Source: a virus
Virus record (IMG/VR): IMGVR_UViG_3300021091_000515
Span: 1-20,348 of that record
DNA: 20,348 bases
Reading direction: 5' to 3' (one strand)
Shown here: piece after piece, positions 1 through 6,174 of the stretch
Numbering within the stretch: the stretch's first letter is position 1
Layout of the letters: the number at the start of each line of letters is the position of its first letter
Made by a program: the position numbers and the translations under genes
Notes under the pieces: model-generated
The model's database searches: none
What the model was told of the DNA's origin: nothing
The model's input: the letters and a program-made list of their open reading frames with translations, nothing else

Positions 1-20
1 AAATCCAGAACAAAAGATGA
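1..20 (+). CDS. Possible 3' end of an upstream gene (partial)
   Basis: In the frame whose codons begin at base 3 the sequence reads I-Q-N-K-R followed by TGA at 18-20. That stop overlaps the ATG at 17-19 in an ATGA arrangement typical of translationally coupled phage genes. In T4-like order the gene upstream of this region would be the portal protein gp20, but five codons cannot identify it. The frame of the next gene is also open to the window edge, so this reading is only one possibility. Confidence 0.3.
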
Positions 21-355
21 AGTTTCAAAATACTCTTAAAGGAATACTACAAAGACTATCTGATATAAAAAAAGACCACGGAATTAAAGCACCACATAGA
101 GAAAGTGTAAACGAAAATCGTTGGATTGCTTTAAAAAAAGAAGATTCGCCCGCAACTACAAAAGTAAATAGAGGTATTTCAAATATAAATAAACAACTTG
201 CAGAAATTGAAAAATTTTTAGGTTGGTATGGAAAATTGAAGCAAGAAAGTGGATTTTCCAATGAGTCTTTTTGGAAAAGAACAAATAGTAATATTTATAA
301 GATAAAAGAAAGACTTATAAGATTAGAACAAAAAATTAGAAAAATATCTGAATAA
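17..355 (+). CDS. Small helical basic protein, unknown function (gp67/gp68 position)
   Basis: A 112-residue protein that I do not recognise as a family. It is Lys/Arg-rich and probably all helical, with a coiled-coil-like C-terminal half (about residues 50-112, including VNRGISNINKQLAEIEKFL and IKERLIRLEQKIRKI). It has no signal peptide or membrane segment. It sits two genes upstream of the prohead protease, where T4 keeps the prohead-core genes 67 and 68, so a head-core role is possible but rests on position alone. ATG 17 is chosen because it may overlap an upstream TGA (ATGA), but the frame stays open to base 2 (N-P-E-Q-K before the Met), so the real start could lie outside the window. The next gene begins one base after the stop. 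Confidence 0.65.
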   Translation: MKFQNTLKGILQRLSDIKKDHGIKAPHRESVNENRWIALKKEDSPATTKVNRGISNINKQLAEIEKFLGWYGKLKQESGFSNESFWKRTNSNIYKIKERLIRLEQKIRKISE

Positions 356-356
356 A

Positions 357-758
357 ATGAAATTATCTCAATTAAAAGAATTTATCAAACAAATCGTTAA
401 AGAGGAAAACGATTATCAGCAAATGTTTAAAGTAATGTTAGACAAGACTGGTAAATCACTTCCTTCTATGAGTGATACAGAAAAGAAAGCATTCTTTAAC
501 GCCGTAGATAAAGCCGCTAAAGCTAAATCTGAAGGTAAGTTAAGAGGATATAATGAAAATGAACCATCAATAGATACTAGTTCAATACAATCAGATGTAG
601 ATGGACAGGTTTCAAGCGAATTTAGTAAAGCTCTTAGTAATGTGGCTGAGTTGACTGACAAACAAAAGCAAATTGATGTTGATAAAGATGGTGAAATTGA
701 AGGTTCTGATTTAGCACAATTGAGAGCTAAAAAAGAAGGCCGTCAAAAAAAAAAGTAG
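357..758 (+). CDS. Head-region protein with EF-hand-like loop; ends at a slippery A-run
   Basis: A 133-residue protein. The N-terminus (MKLSQLKEFIKQIVKEE) is a short amphipathic helix like the N-termini of many small T4-like structural proteins. Next comes a conserved-looking segment around residues 20-65 (QQMFKVMLDKTGKSLPSMSD, then KAKSEGKLRGYNE). Near residues 109-120 there is a calcium-loop pattern, D-V-D-K-D-G-E-I-E-G-S-D, with acidic residues at loop positions 1, 3, 5 and 12, Gly at 6 and Ile at 8. The C-terminus is strongly basic. The last codons lie in a run of ten A's (745-754) giving A AAA AAG at 749-755, immediately before TAG. The next frame lacks a good start, so this product may also be made as a longer -1 frameshift fusion. 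It lies just upstream of the prohead protease, so a head-core or internal head role is plausible but inferred. Confidence 0.75.
   Translation: MKLSQLKEFIKQIVKEENDYQQMFKVMLDKTGKSLPSMSDTEKKAFFNAVDKAAKAKSEGKLRGYNENEPSIDTSSIQSDVDGQVSSEFSKALSNVAELTDKQKQIDVDKDGEIEGSDLAQLRAKKEGRQKKK
749..758 (+). promoter_or_regulatory. Candidate -1 ribosomal frameshift site (A AAA AAG then TAG)
   Basis: In the frame of the upstream gene the final codons are AAA (750-752), AAG (753-755) and TAG (756-758). With A749 this makes the canonical X XXY YYZ heptamer A AAA AAG. A purine-rich AGAAGG lies at 734-739, nine bases before the heptamer, about the spacing of the stimulatory SD in E. coli dnaX. After a -1 slip the ribosome would read GTA GTT AAT GAA and continue to 1174. 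I see no strong stimulatory hairpin downstream. Ten A's is also a classic place for a sequencing or assembly indel: one extra A would fuse the frames outright. Confidence 0.5.
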
Positions 759-1174
759 TTAATGAAGGTGTAGTTGAAGGAATACTTTTAACTATATCTT
801 TTGCTATATTGGGTAAAGTAGTTATCTATTTTTTTAATGAATTAGTTAAAAAAGTAGGTAGTTATATAAATGGTGATAGTGAATATAGAAAAGCTGTTAC
901 CAAAATATTAGAATCTATATCTAATAATAAACAAGCTATGAATGATATAGCTAAATTATTAAACAGCAACGATGGAATAAATAACGGAGTTGCTGATAGA
1001 ATTTTAAAAATGGGATTTGTACAAACTCAAATAGTAAAAATGAGTGATAGTGCAAACGGAAAATTGGATGAAACTGAATTAAAAAACCATATAAAAACCG
1101 CATTATTAAAAGCGTGGGAAGATAAAGGATTAACGGATAAAGCGGTAGAAAAGGTAAAAAAAGATATAAAATAA
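755..1174 (+). CDS. Membrane-helix protein, probably the -1 frameshift extension of the preceding gene
   Basis: The frame is open from the A-run to the TAA at 1174 and has no ATG. The only conventional start inside it is TTG at 809, which would give 121 residues. That start falls in the middle of a hydrophobic stretch encoded at about 776-835 (EGILLTISFAILGKVVIYFF), so using it would cut a likely membrane helix. Reading through from the slippery site gives 139 residues joined to the 133 upstream, 272 in all. After the hydrophobic helix the protein is soluble and helical, with a basic C-terminus (VEKVKKDIK). Function is unknown. It touches the prohead protease gene directly (stop 1174, ATG 1175). 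If it really is separate, the TTG start is weakly supported. Confidence 0.55.
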   Translation, partial: VVNEGVVEGILLTISFAILGKVVIYFFNELVKKVGSYINGDSEYRKAVTKILESISNNKQAMNDIAKLLNSNDGINNGVADRILKMGFVQTQIVKMSDSANGKLDETELKNHIKTALLKAWEDKGLTDKAVEKVKKDIK

Positions 1175-1765
1175 ATGAATAAGGGATTATTAATAGAGAC
1201 ACATTTGTTTGAAGCCAAAATGGTTGAACAAGATAATGGTACTTATTTAGTTAAGGGTATCCTACAAAGAGCAGGTGCACCTAATCAAAATAATAGAAGA
1301 TACCCAAAAGAAATCTTACAAAGAGAGTGTAAAAAATACGAACAACTTATAAAAGAAAGAAGAGCATTGGGTGAGTTGGACCATCCAGATTCCCCTGTTA
1401 TTAACCTTAAAAATGTTTCTCATAATGTTAGAGAAATAGCTTGGGATGGCGATGATGTGGTAGGTATAGTAGAAGTACTTTCAACACCATCCGGTAATAT
1501 CCTTAGAGAATTATTAAAAAATAATATTCGTTTGGGTATTAGTAGTAGAGGGTTAGGTTCTGTAAAAGAACTTAATGATGGCACATTAATGGTTCAGGAA
1601 GATTTTGAATTGGTAGGTTGGGATTTTGTATCAAACCCATCTACACATGGTGCATTTATGGCACCAATAAATGAATCAAAGCAGTGGGCTAAAGTTGCAG
1701 AAGAATGTGGTAAGTGGTGTAAATCACAAGACCTTATGAGAGAAATTATAATTGAATTAAACTAA
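1175..1765 (+). CDS. 21: Prohead core protease, T4 gp21-like
   Basis: A 196-residue serine protease of the T4 gp21 family (peptidase U9/S77 type, HK97-protease-like fold). In the prohead it digests the scaffold core and trims the capsid protein N-terminus during maturation. Visible hallmarks, in order: NNRRYPKEILQRE (about 39-51); GELDHPDSPVINLKNVSH (about 66-83) with the likely catalytic His70; a hydrophobic strand with STPSGNIL (about 103-110); and GISSRGLGSV (121-130) carrying the nucleophile Ser (123/124). A DFELVGWDFVSNPS segment follows (about 143-156), matching the family's IDIV..PS region. Length is close to T4 gp21 (about 212). An L-F-E/A site at residues 11-14 fits self-processing. 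It is followed by helper genes and then by its substrates, the scaffold and capsid protein. Confidence 0.93.
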   Translation: MNKGLLIETHLFEAKMVEQDNGTYLVKGILQRAGAPNQNNRRYPKEILQRECKKYEQLIKERRALGELDHPDSPVINLKNVSHNVREIAWDGDDVVGIVEVLSTPSGNILRELLKNNIRLGISSRGLGSVKELNDGTLMVQEDFELVGWDFVSNPSTHGAFMAPINESKQWAKVAEECGKWCKSQDLMREIIIELN

Positions 1766-1770
1766 TAAAA

Positions 1771-2034
1771 ATGGCAAAGTTAATAAATCTTATACCTAGT
1801 AAAAAAATCAATCCAAAAGTAATAAAAGAAGATTTAGAAGATATGGATGTAGCAATTCCATCTAAAGTCGAAAGATTTTTAGATAGAGCATTAAACGTTA
1901 TCAAATCATATAACTTAGGTAGAAGAAAAGAACAATTGGTAATTGCAAAATTAGTAGATGCATTGGGTATGACTCCACAAGAATTAGCACAGGCCGTTCA
2001 AAGATTAAAAAAATATAAAATTGTAAAGAGATAA
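1771..2034 (+). CDS. Small basic helical protein, unknown
   Basis: An 87-residue protein with no family I can name. It is predicted helical, with a basic C-terminal half (about 50-87: RRKEQLVIAKLVDALGM, then TPQELAQAVQRLKKYKIVKR) that superficially resembles a small helix-turn-helix or winged-helix segment. Nothing else supports DNA binding. The A-rich start context (aataaaaATGG) is typical of this genome. It lies five bases after the prohead protease and two bases before the next gene, so it is co-transcribed with the head genes. A minor head or assembly factor is the contextual guess; function is unknown. Confidence 0.7.
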   Translation: MAKLINLIPSKKINPKVIKEDLEDMDVAIPSKVERFLDRALNVIKSYNLGRRKEQLVIAKLVDALGMTPQELAQAVQRLKKYKIVKR

Positions 2035-2036
2035 TT

Positions 2037-2465
2037 ATGATAAAGTTAAAAGACCTTTTGAATGAGGAAGAAGAATTTCAACAACTTCCTACCGAAATCA
2101 AAAAACACTTTTTAGAAATAATTTCTACATTTGGTCAATTTAGAGAGCAAATGACTAGAAAATCCGATATCAGAACTATTGCAGAAACGTTGGGTGGTAT
2201 TGCTGATGCGGCACAAGAATATACTTTAAGAGAAGGCGGTGATTGGTTTGATAGAGTGACTATTAAAAGAAATATGAAAGAGTTAAAGGCTTTGCATGAA
2301 AAATTCCAAAAGGAATCATTAGAAGCAAAAGCACAAGAACAAAGAATGGAAGCTCTTTATGAAGATATGGGACACGTTCTTAATAGATATTTTGAAATAG
2401 CAGATGTTTCGGAAGAAGTTATGAGAAACAGATTAGGATTAAAAGAATCTAAAAAGAAAAAATAA
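2037..2465 (+). CDS. Putative internal head protein with capsid-targeting-like N-terminus
   Basis: A 142-residue, charged, largely helical protein ending in a Lys-rich tail (KESKKKK). No family is recognised. Its N-terminus, MIKLKDLLNE followed by an acidic EEEEF stretch, resembles the short capsid-targeting sequences of T4 internal head proteins. Those are about 10 residues long and end in an I/L-x-E site cut by gp21; here L8-N9-E10 would be that site. The gene lies between the prohead protease and the scaffold, which suits a core or internal protein. Coiled-coil propensity is high at about residues 75-120. The internal-protein role is inferred from the N-terminal pattern and position only. 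Confidence 0.7.
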   Translation: MIKLKDLLNEEEEFQQLPTEIKKHFLEIISTFGQFREQMTRKSDIRTIAETLGGIADAAQEYTLREGGDWFDRVTIKRNMKELKALHEKFQKESLEAKAQEQRMEALYEDMGHVLNRYFEIADVSEEVMRNRLGLKESKKKK

Positions 2466-2470
2466 TAATA

Positions 2471-2842
2471 ATGGAAGAATTAGCATCCTTATTATTACAA
2501 AGTAGAACACAAGCACATTCATTCCATTTAGGTGTTAGAGGTGTAGGAGCATATTCGGCACATGTTGCATTGGGTGAATATTATGATTCTATCGGTGGTT
2601 TAATTGATGGGTTGGTAGAAGTATATCAGGGTAAAGAAGGATTGATTCAATTATCTGGCATAGGAGTATTAGATAAAAACAACGATATTAAAAACATAAT
2701 TAACTATTTTGAAAAATTATGTAGTATGGTTGCAAAGTTAAGACAAAATTCAAAATTACAAGATAGTTGGATTCAAAACGATATTGATACAGTAGTATCC
2801 CTATTATATAGAACAAAATATAAGTTAGTAAATCACCAATAA
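2471..2842 (+). CDS. Dps/ferritin-like four-helix protein
   Basis: A 123-residue protein resembling a minimal Dps/ferritin-like fold and a group of short phage proteins of this type (possibly Pfam DUF5856; name from memory). The diagnostic stretch is residues 14-55: a first helix with QAHSFHLGVRG, then AHVALGEYYDSIGGLID and a Glu in VEVYQG. This H-x6-YYDxIxxLIDxLxE pattern is the Dps ferroxidase/helix B pattern (compare HxxxxxxYxxxxxxxDxxAE). A second half of two helices follows (about 75-120). Dps proteins bind iron and protect DNA; whether this one oxidises iron is untested, and it is shorter than bacterial Dps (about 150-170). It sits in the head operon directly before the bS21 gene, seven bases away. 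I am fairly sure of the fold, not of the activity. Confidence 0.7.
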   Translation: MEELASLLLQSRTQAHSFHLGVRGVGAYSAHVALGEYYDSIGGLIDGLVEVYQGKEGLIQLSGIGVLDKNNDIKNIINYFEKLCSMVAKLRQNSKLQDSWIQNDIDTVVSLLYRTKYKLVNHQ

Positions 2843-2848
2843 AAAGTT

Positions 2849-3046
2849 ATGTTGATTATTGATGTAAAAGATGGAAACATCGAAAGAGCATTAAAAGCTT
2901 ACAAAAATAAAGTTAAAAGCGTAAAGCAAATCGAACAACTTAGAGATAGAAAAGAGTTTGAAAAACCATCTGTAACTAAGAGAATCAAGATACAAAAGGC
3001 AATAAGAAAAGAGAAATTACAAAATATTTTTGATAAAAACAAATAA
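2849..3046 (+). CDS. rpsU: Phage-encoded ribosomal protein bS21
   Basis: A 65-residue protein matching small-subunit ribosomal protein bS21 over its whole length. It opens MLIIDVKDGN, close to the Bacteroidota bS21 opening (MLII.VKDGE), and continues with IERALKAYKNKV, EQLRDRKEFEKPSV and a basic helical tail. The F-x-KPS followed by basic residues is the bS21 signature, and length is normal for the family. bS21 sits on the 30S platform near the 3' end of 16S rRNA and the anti-SD, where it affects initiation. Phage-encoded bS21 is known from metagenomic phages and is thought to replace the host protein late in infection. The gene closes the head-core transcription unit, 43 bases before a terminator. 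No SD-like sequence precedes its ATG. Confidence 0.9.
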   Translation: MLIIDVKDGNIERALKAYKNKVKSVKQIEQLRDRKEFEKPSVTKRIKIQKAIRKEKLQNIFDKNK

Positions 3047-3088
3047 TTTCTTTAGTTTTCTAAAAAATTTATATATTTATTTTCGAAT

Positions 3089-3113
3089 ATCCTATTCTAT
3101 ATAGGATTTTTTT
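3089..3113 (+). terminator. Rho-independent terminator after rpsU
   Basis: A seven-base-pair stem, ATCCTAT (3089-3095) with ATAGGAT (3101-3107), has a five-base loop and is followed by a run of T's to 3113. It separates the head-core unit from the scaffold/capsid unit. The stem is short and AT-rich, so it may be leaky. Confidence 0.75.
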
Positions 3114-3230
3114 ATAAAACTTAGTTGGTTAATGAATACCCTTCTCTATAAGGAGTGACCGAACAACCGACAAAATATCATTGAAGTTCCACAATACAAT
3201 AACTTCACAGGAACAAAATACATTTTAAAA
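3114..3230 (+). promoter_or_regulatory. Structured 5' leader of the scaffold-capsid unit, with a mini-ORF
   Basis: This is part of the longest gene-free stretch here. Two foldable elements are visible. GTTGGTT (3124-3130) can pair with AACCGAC (3165-3171, one G-T wobble), enclosing a small CCTT/AAGG hairpin (3140-3153). TGAAGTT (3182-3188) can pair with AACTTCA (3201-3207), in competition with GTTCC (3186-3190) pairing to GGAAC (3210-3214). The first element holds an eight-codon reading frame, M-N-T-L-L-Y-K-E with TGA (3132-3158), and an SD-like AAGGAG (3150-3155) that does not serve gene 22. I see no convincing promoter boxes. A regulatory role is inferred from the structure. Confidence 0.35.
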
Positions 3231-4433
3231 ATGGCAAATTCAAAATTGTTAAAAGAAGCAATCGCAGATGCTAAAGCGGTTAAGGAAACTGCATTGGCTA
3301 ACGCAAAGCTTGCTCTCGAAGAAGCCTTTACACCAAGACTTCAGTCTATGTTAACTCAAAAATTAAGAGCTGAAGCTGAGATGGAAGGTGATGAAAAGCA
3401 AGTTGATGAAGAATTAGATTCAACAGAAATCGGTTCTTCAACTTCTAATCCTGATTTGGAAGCACATACTGAATTCGAAGGTGGTTCTACTGAAACTACA
3501 TCTGGTGAGCCAGGAGCTCAAGTTGCAGATTATAAAAAAGTAGCAGACATCAATGAAGAAGAGGAAGCAGAAGAAAAAATGGATGAAGAAGAATCTGACA
3601 AGGACAAAGAAATCGCTGAACTAAGAGCTAGATTAGCAGAATTAGAAGGCGAAGAAGAAAATCCTATGGAAGAAGAAGATGATGAAATGAACATGGGCAT
3701 GGATTCAGAAGAAGGTGATGGTGAAGAGTACGATGTAACCGGTGAAGAAGAAGAAGATACCGAAGATGACATGGACTTAGAAGCAATCATTAGAGAATTA
3801 GAAGCACAATTAGGAGAAGAAGAAGGTTCTGAAGAAGAATCTCCAATGGATGAAGCAGAAGAGGAAGAAGAAGCTAAGAACGAAAACTTAGCAGATGGTT
3901 CTGAAGCTGGTACAGACAAAGGCGAAGACCCTAAAGTTGTTGTAACTAATGAAGAAGAAGAATCAGATGAAGTTGACTTAGAAGAAATTTTAAGAGAAAT
4001 GGAAGCTGATATGAAAAAAGATGATGAGAAAGTAGATGAAGCTGAAGAAACCGAAAAAGACAAAGAAATCGAAGAAGCTTACAAAACTATCAAATCATTA
4101 CAAAAGACTATCAACGAAGTGAACTTATTGAACGCTAAGTTGTTATTCGCAAACAAATTATTCAGAGCACACAACATGACTAACGAACAAAAAGTCAAAG
4201 TGATTGAAACTTTGGATAGAACAAAATCAGTTAGAGAGGTTAAATTGGTATTCTCTACATTAGCAGAGAACTTCAAATATACTTCAACTAACAAAGTGGC
4301 TAAAAAAGCAATCAAAGAAGGAATCGCAAGTAAAGTAGTTAAATCTACAAAACCTGCAGCAGCTAAGCAAGTAATTGCAGAATCTGCAGATTTCGCTAAT
4401 AGATTTAAAAAATTAGCTGGTATTTTAAAGTAA
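3231..4433 (+). CDS. 22: Prohead scaffolding core protein, T4 gp22-like
   Basis: A 400-residue scaffold protein. The prohead shell assembles around a core of this protein, which the gp21-type protease then degrades. Residues 1-50 are helical (ALANAKLALEEAF). Residues about 50-280 are extremely acidic and Glu-rich with long GAA/GAG runs and several L-x-E protease-like sites. Residues about 283-355 carry the most recognisable segment, INEVNLLNAKLLFANKLFRA, followed by EQKVKVIETLDRTKSVREVK and LVFSTLAENF, a pattern typical of scaffold proteins in environmental T4-like phages. The C-terminus is basic. It is longer than T4 gp22 (269), mostly through the acidic region. The capsid gene follows after 27 bases. 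The acidic stretch gives a long antisense Ser-rich frame that is not a gene. Confidence 0.88.
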   Translation: MANSKLLKEAIADAKAVKETALANAKLALEEAFTPRLQSMLTQKLRAEAEMEGDEKQVDEELDSTEIGSSTSNPDLEAHTEFEGGSTETTSGEPGAQVADYKKVADINEEEEAEEKMDEEESDKDKEIAELRARLAELEGEEENPMEEEDDEMNMGMDSEEGDGEEYDVTGEEEEDTEDDMDLEAIIRELEAQLGEEEGSEEESPMDEAEEEEEAKNENLADGSEAGTDKGEDPKVVVTNEEEESDEVDLEEILREMEADMKKDDEKVDEAEETEKDKEIEEAYKTIKSLQKTINEVNLLNAKLLFANKLFRAHNMTNEQKVKVIETLDRTKSVREVKLVFSTLAENFKYTSTNKVAKKAIKEGIASKVVKSTKPAAAKQVIAESADFANRFKKLAGILK

Positions 4434-4460
4434 TTAAGAAAAATTAAAAAAATAACAAAA

Positions 4461-6080
4461 ATGGACTTAAAAAAATTAATGACCGGAGCAAACCCTCAAA
4501 GCATTATGCTTGAGCAAACTCGTGGTTTAAAATCAAAATGGGAAAAGACTGGCCTTTTAGAAGGTGTAAAGTCTGAAACAACTAAGCACGGAATGGCAGT
4601 GTTGTTAGAAAACCAAGCAAAACAATTATTGGATGAAGCAACTAAAACTGGTGTAGCTTCAGGTTCAGAAGAGTGGGCTGGTGTAGCATTACCTTTAGTA
4701 AGAAGAATTTTTGGTTCAATTGCAGCGAAAGAATTCGTTTCAGTTCAACCAATGAACTTACCTTCAGGTCTTATTTTCTACATGGACTTCAAATACGCTA
4801 CTGACCAAGCTGGTACTCCATCTTTCTCTGGCTCATCTTTATTTGGTAAAGGTGGTGCTTTCGGTAAAGATTCATTAGATTCTAACGCAACTAAATTGGG
4901 TTCTACTCAATTTGCTCAAGAAGGTCTTTACGGAGCAGGTAGATTTGGATACACAATCAACGATTCGTCTGTAGCTTTAGATGCAACTGTAGCATCTGCT
5001 TCTTGGGTAGATGTTAACTTTGATGCTGATTTATCAGCTTCTTTAGCAGCAGGTAAAGTAAAGAAAGTTGTTGTAGCAACTCCATCTGATGCAGATTTCA
5101 ACGGCGTAAGAGCTTTCGAAATTGCACAATCTGGTTCTGCAACTGCAGGATATTTCCCTCAATACACTAAGATTAATGGTTCTAACGTAGAATTCATCGT
5201 ATCTGGTTCAGCAGGTGGTATTAACGCAGGTGGTGCGACTTTATCTTACCACAAGCAACCAACTGATATTAGTAGAGGTGATTTCGAAGATAGAAACGCT
5301 GATTTCACATCAAACATCGGTATTCCAGAAATCGAATTAGAATTGAAATCAGAGCCTATCGTTGCTAAGACTAGAAAGTTAAAAGCAGTATGGACTCCTG
5401 AATTGGCGCAAGACTTGAACGCTTACCATTCAATCGATGCAGAAGCTGAATTAACTCAAATGTTATCTGAATATATCTCTTTAGAGATTGATTTAGAAAT
5501 CTTAGAAATGTTACAAGCTAACGCATTCACAACTGATTATTGGTCAGCAAGAGTTGGATACGATTTCAACACAGCTACAAACAGCTTTGAAATCGATTCT
5601 TCAGCAGCAGCGGCTTCAGCTTACGTTAAGAGTACTTGGTTTCAAACTTTAGGTATCAAATTACAAAAAGTATCTAATAAGATTCACCAATTGACTATGA
5701 GAGGTGGTGCAAACTTTATAGTAGTATCTCCAAACGTAGCAACTATCTTAGAATCAATGAATGGTTTCTCTGCAAATCCTGGTAAAGACGCTTTACAATT
5801 TGCTGCAGGTGTAACTAACATTGGTACAATTTCAAATAGATACGAAGTTTACAAAAACCCTTATATGACTGAGAACGTAATCTTATTAGGTTTCAAAGGT
5901 TCTAACTTCTTCGAAACAGGAGCAGTTTACGCACCATATGTACCATTGATTATGACTCCATTGGTTTATGACCCAATGAACTTCACTCCGAGAAGAGGTG
6001 TGATGACTAGATACGCTAAGAAAATCGTAAGACCAGAATTTTACGGTAAGATTATCGTTGATGGTATCAATACTTTATAA
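4461..6080 (+). CDS. 23: Major capsid protein, T4 gp23-like
   Basis: A 539-residue HK97-fold capsid protein of the T4 gp23 family (T4: 521). Recognisable segments are FVSVQPMNLPSGLIFYMDF (about 93-111), aligning with T4 VQPMNSPTGQVF, and the spine-helix region VAKTRKLKAVWTPELAQDLN, AYHSIDAEAELTQMLSEYIS and LEIDLEILEML, closely matching T4's TRALKAEYTVELAQDLKAVH region. The C-terminal shell strands include YKNPYMTENVILLGFKG and PRRGVMTRYAKK. The stretch at about 165-270 (small, Ser/Gly/Ala-rich, beta) corresponds to the insertion domain. The N-terminus has several L-x-E sites; L57-D58-E59/A60 lies where T4 is cut (E65/A66), so the mature protein probably begins at Ala60. It is followed by a strong terminator, as expected for the most abundant virion protein. 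Confidence 0.95.
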   Translation: MDLKKLMTGANPQSIMLEQTRGLKSKWEKTGLLEGVKSETTKHGMAVLLENQAKQLLDEATKTGVASGSEEWAGVALPLVRRIFGSIAAKEFVSVQPMNLPSGLIFYMDFKYATDQAGTPSFSGSSLFGKGGAFGKDSLDSNATKLGSTQFAQEGLYGAGRFGYTINDSSVALDATVASASWVDVNFDADLSASLAAGKVKKVVVATPSDADFNGVRAFEIAQSGSATAGYFPQYTKINGSNVEFIVSGSAGGINAGGATLSYHKQPTDISRGDFEDRNADFTSNIGIPEIELELKSEPIVAKTRKLKAVWTPELAQDLNAYHSIDAEAELTQMLSEYISLEIDLEILEMLQANAFTTDYWSARVGYDFNTATNSFEIDSSAAAASAYVKSTWFQTLGIKLQKVSNKIHQLTMRGGANFIVVSPNVATILESMNGFSANPGKDALQFAAGVTNIGTISNRYEVYKNPYMTENVILLGFKGSNFFETGAVYAPYVPLIMTPLVYDPMNFTPRRGVMTRYAKKIVRPEFYGKIIVDGINTL

Positions 6081-6101
6081 TCGTTAGTGATTATTTAATA
6101 G

Positions 6102-6132
6102 AAAAGGGAAGTAAAAATACTTCCCTTTTTTT
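6102..6132 (+). terminator. Strong rho-independent terminator after the capsid gene
   Basis: A twelve-base-pair perfect stem, AAAAGGGAAGTA (6102-6113) with TACTTCCCTTTT (6118-6129), has an AAAA loop and a T tract. It ends the scaffold-capsid transcript 22 bases after the stop codon. Confidence 0.93.
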
Positions 6133-6174
6133 ATTACTAAGATTCATTTATAAATTTTTCACCTATTTTTTATT

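Noticed and set aside
809-1174. Separate gene starting at TTG 809
   Set aside because: This start would cut a hydrophobic helix that is encoded in frame upstream, and TTG lacks any supporting signal. I prefer a frameshift extension from the A-run, while keeping the possibility of a sequence error.
1771-2034. Helix-turn-helix regulator call for the 87-residue protein
   Set aside because: The C-terminal helices look only vaguely like a winged helix. Without a clear turn motif or operator this would be overcalling.
3150-3186. AAGGAG followed by GTG as a start of a tiny gene
   Set aside because: The GTG frame gives only nine codons and the SD-like motif overlaps the GTG; more likely part of the leader structure.
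3530-4063. 177-residue Ser-rich reading frame on the minus strand
   Set aside because: It is the reverse of the GAA/GAG-rich acidic scaffold (TTC/CTC reads as Ser/Phe in other frames). It has no start signal, no sensible domain, and is fully inside gene 22.
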